Source: Microthrixaceae bacterium
GTDB taxonomy: Bacteria; Actinomycetota; Acidimicrobiia; Acidimicrobiales; Acidimicrobilacustridaceae
Assembly: GCA_023264915.1 (NCBI GenBank)
Contig: JAHFUU010000127.1
Span: 1-7,007 of the forward strand
DNA length: 7,007 nucleotides
Direction: 5' to 3'
The position numbers and the translations under genes are program-made. The notes under the pieces were generated by a model. It ran no database searches. It had not been told where the DNA came from and was given only the letters and a program-made list of their open reading frames with translations. How positions within the stretch are numbered: position 1 is the stretch's first letter; the number at the start of each line of letters is the position of its first letter. Below, piece after piece: positions 6,365 to 7,007 of the stretch.

Positions 6365-6976
6365 GTGCCGCGGCGCCTGGCAATCGTCGGTGCGGCGTCG
6401 GCTTTTCTCGCGCTCGCCGCCGCCCAGCTGCCCGCGCCAGCCGCCACGCCAACCCTTCGGGAGCTGGCAGCGGCCCGCGGCTTGCTCATCGGATCAGCCG
6501 TCGCAGGTGACACCTTCGTGACCGATCCCGGGTACTCGGCGACGCTCAGCCGCGAGTACTCCGTGGGCGTGTCCGAGAACTCGATGAAGTGGGCTGCGGT
6601 CCACCCGGGGCCCAGCACGTATGACTTCGCCGCCGCCGATGCACAGGTCGACTTCCTCGAATCCCACAGCATGGCTGTCCGCGGGCACAACCTGGCCTGG
6701 TGGTACAACAACCCCTCGTGGCTGGACAACGGAGGCTTCGACTCGACCCAGCTACGTCAGGTTCTGCGGGACCACATCTCCACGGTCGTGGGCCACTACC
6801 GGGGACGGGTCCGCGAATGGGACGTGGTCAACGAGGCGCTGATAGGGGCCGGGACGATCTCACAGAGCGTGTGGTCCAACGGGATCGGGTACCCCGCATA
6901 CATCGACGAAGCCTTCATGGCCGCGAGGCAGGCAGACCCGTCCGCGAAGCTCTTCTACAACGACTTCGGGATCTAG
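6365..6976 (+). CDS. GH10 endo-1,4-beta-xylanase-like, interrupted by an in-frame amber codon
   Basis: GTG 6365 gives a textbook signal peptide, MPRRLAIVG then an Ala/Leu-rich core to PAPAA. GAAAGG (6355-6360) lies 4 nt before it. A GTG at 6296 in frame is possible but would overlap the preceding gene and add a Pro/Arg-rich N-region. The GH10 barrel is evident: GLLIGSAVAG, then SENSMKW (compare the family's ENxMKW), RGHNLAW, and REWDVVNEAL with the acid/base Glu157 (codon 6833-6835). The frame then stops at TAG 6974-6976 directly after YNDFGI. Family members usually have Glu at this point, and the frame continues with matching sequence (FPNAKFDQVL) to the window end. The catalytic nucleophile Glu would lie beyond the window. 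As written, only 203 residues are made, roughly half of a GH10 barrel, without the nucleophile and almost surely inactive. GH10 enzymes cut xylan outside the cell. Possible explanations are pseudogene, base-call error or stop readthrough. Confidence 0.85.
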   Translation: MPRRLAIVGAASAFLALAAAQLPAPAATPTLRELAAARGLLIGSAVAGDTFVTDPGYSATLSREYSVGVSENSMKWAAVHPGPSTYDFAAADAQVDFLESHSMAVRGHNLAWWYNNPSWLDNGGFDSTQLRQVLRDHISTVVGHYRGRVREWDVVNEALIGAGTISQSVWSNGIGYPAYIDEAFMAARQADPSAKLFYNDFGI

Positions 6977-7007
6977 TTCCCCAACGCGAAGTTCGACCAG
7001 GTCCTGG
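6974..7007 (+). other. in-frame continuation of the GH10 domain past the amber codon
   Basis: From the TAG at 6974 the same frame continues with FPNAKFDQVL to the last full codon. This corresponds to the stretch after the family's Asn-Asp-Tyr-Asn-x-Glu motif, where a 'xxAKxxxxxxL' helix begins. A single G to T change in a GAG codon would create the amber codon. The piece shows that the gene extends beyond the window and is broken only by this one codon as far as can be seen. Confidence 0.75.

Overview
The window is high-G+C bacterial DNA with a strong G/C bias at third codon positions, GTG as well as ATG starts and short intergenic gaps. A WS/DGAT-type acyltransferase, a Thr-rich secreted protein and a lipoprotein of the family 5 solute-binding type together suggest an actinobacterium. 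The Acidimicrobiia are one possibility, but no marker gene fixes the lineage. No RNA gene, insertion sequence, integrase or CRISPR array is visible.

Left part (1-3357, plus strand): the 3' portion of an alpha/beta-hydrolase gene is followed after 6 bp by a WS/DGAT (wax ester synthase / diacylglycerol acyltransferase) family gene, almost certainly one transcription unit of lipid or ester metabolism. The stop codon of the acyltransferase lies in the first unit of a perfect 3 x 14-bp tandem repeat whose units can pair into hairpins. A two-domain protein resembling the PNPOx-like split barrel follows, with a strong ribosome binding site.

Middle part (3347-4333, minus strand): a gene for a secreted or surface protein converges on the split-barrel gene, and the two stop-codon ends overlap by 11 bp. 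The protein has a signal peptide, an Asp/Asn-rich beta-type ectodomain and a Thr-rich C-terminal stalk. It stops at a TG resembling the start of a sorting signal, with no membrane anchor after it.

Right part (4334-7007): a 205-bp divergent intergenic region holds a candidate minus-strand promoter, a tandem repeat in the leader of the surface-protein gene, and a 14-bp dyad upstream of the plus-strand genes. Those genes encode a family 5 ABC-transporter substrate-binding lipoprotein and, 56 bp later, a secreted GH10 endo-xylanase-like protein. They would fit secreted polysaccharide breakdown combined with capture of oligomers, but no permease or ATPase gene lies in the window. The GH10 frame is broken by an amber codon just after the Asn-Asp-Phe-Gly-Ile motif; clear GH10-like sequence continues in the same frame to the window end.

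The most notable observations are the in-frame amber codon in the GH10 gene, the anchorless end of the surface protein, and the two tandem repeats placed at gene borders. I see no convincing case for a wholly new multi-gene system.
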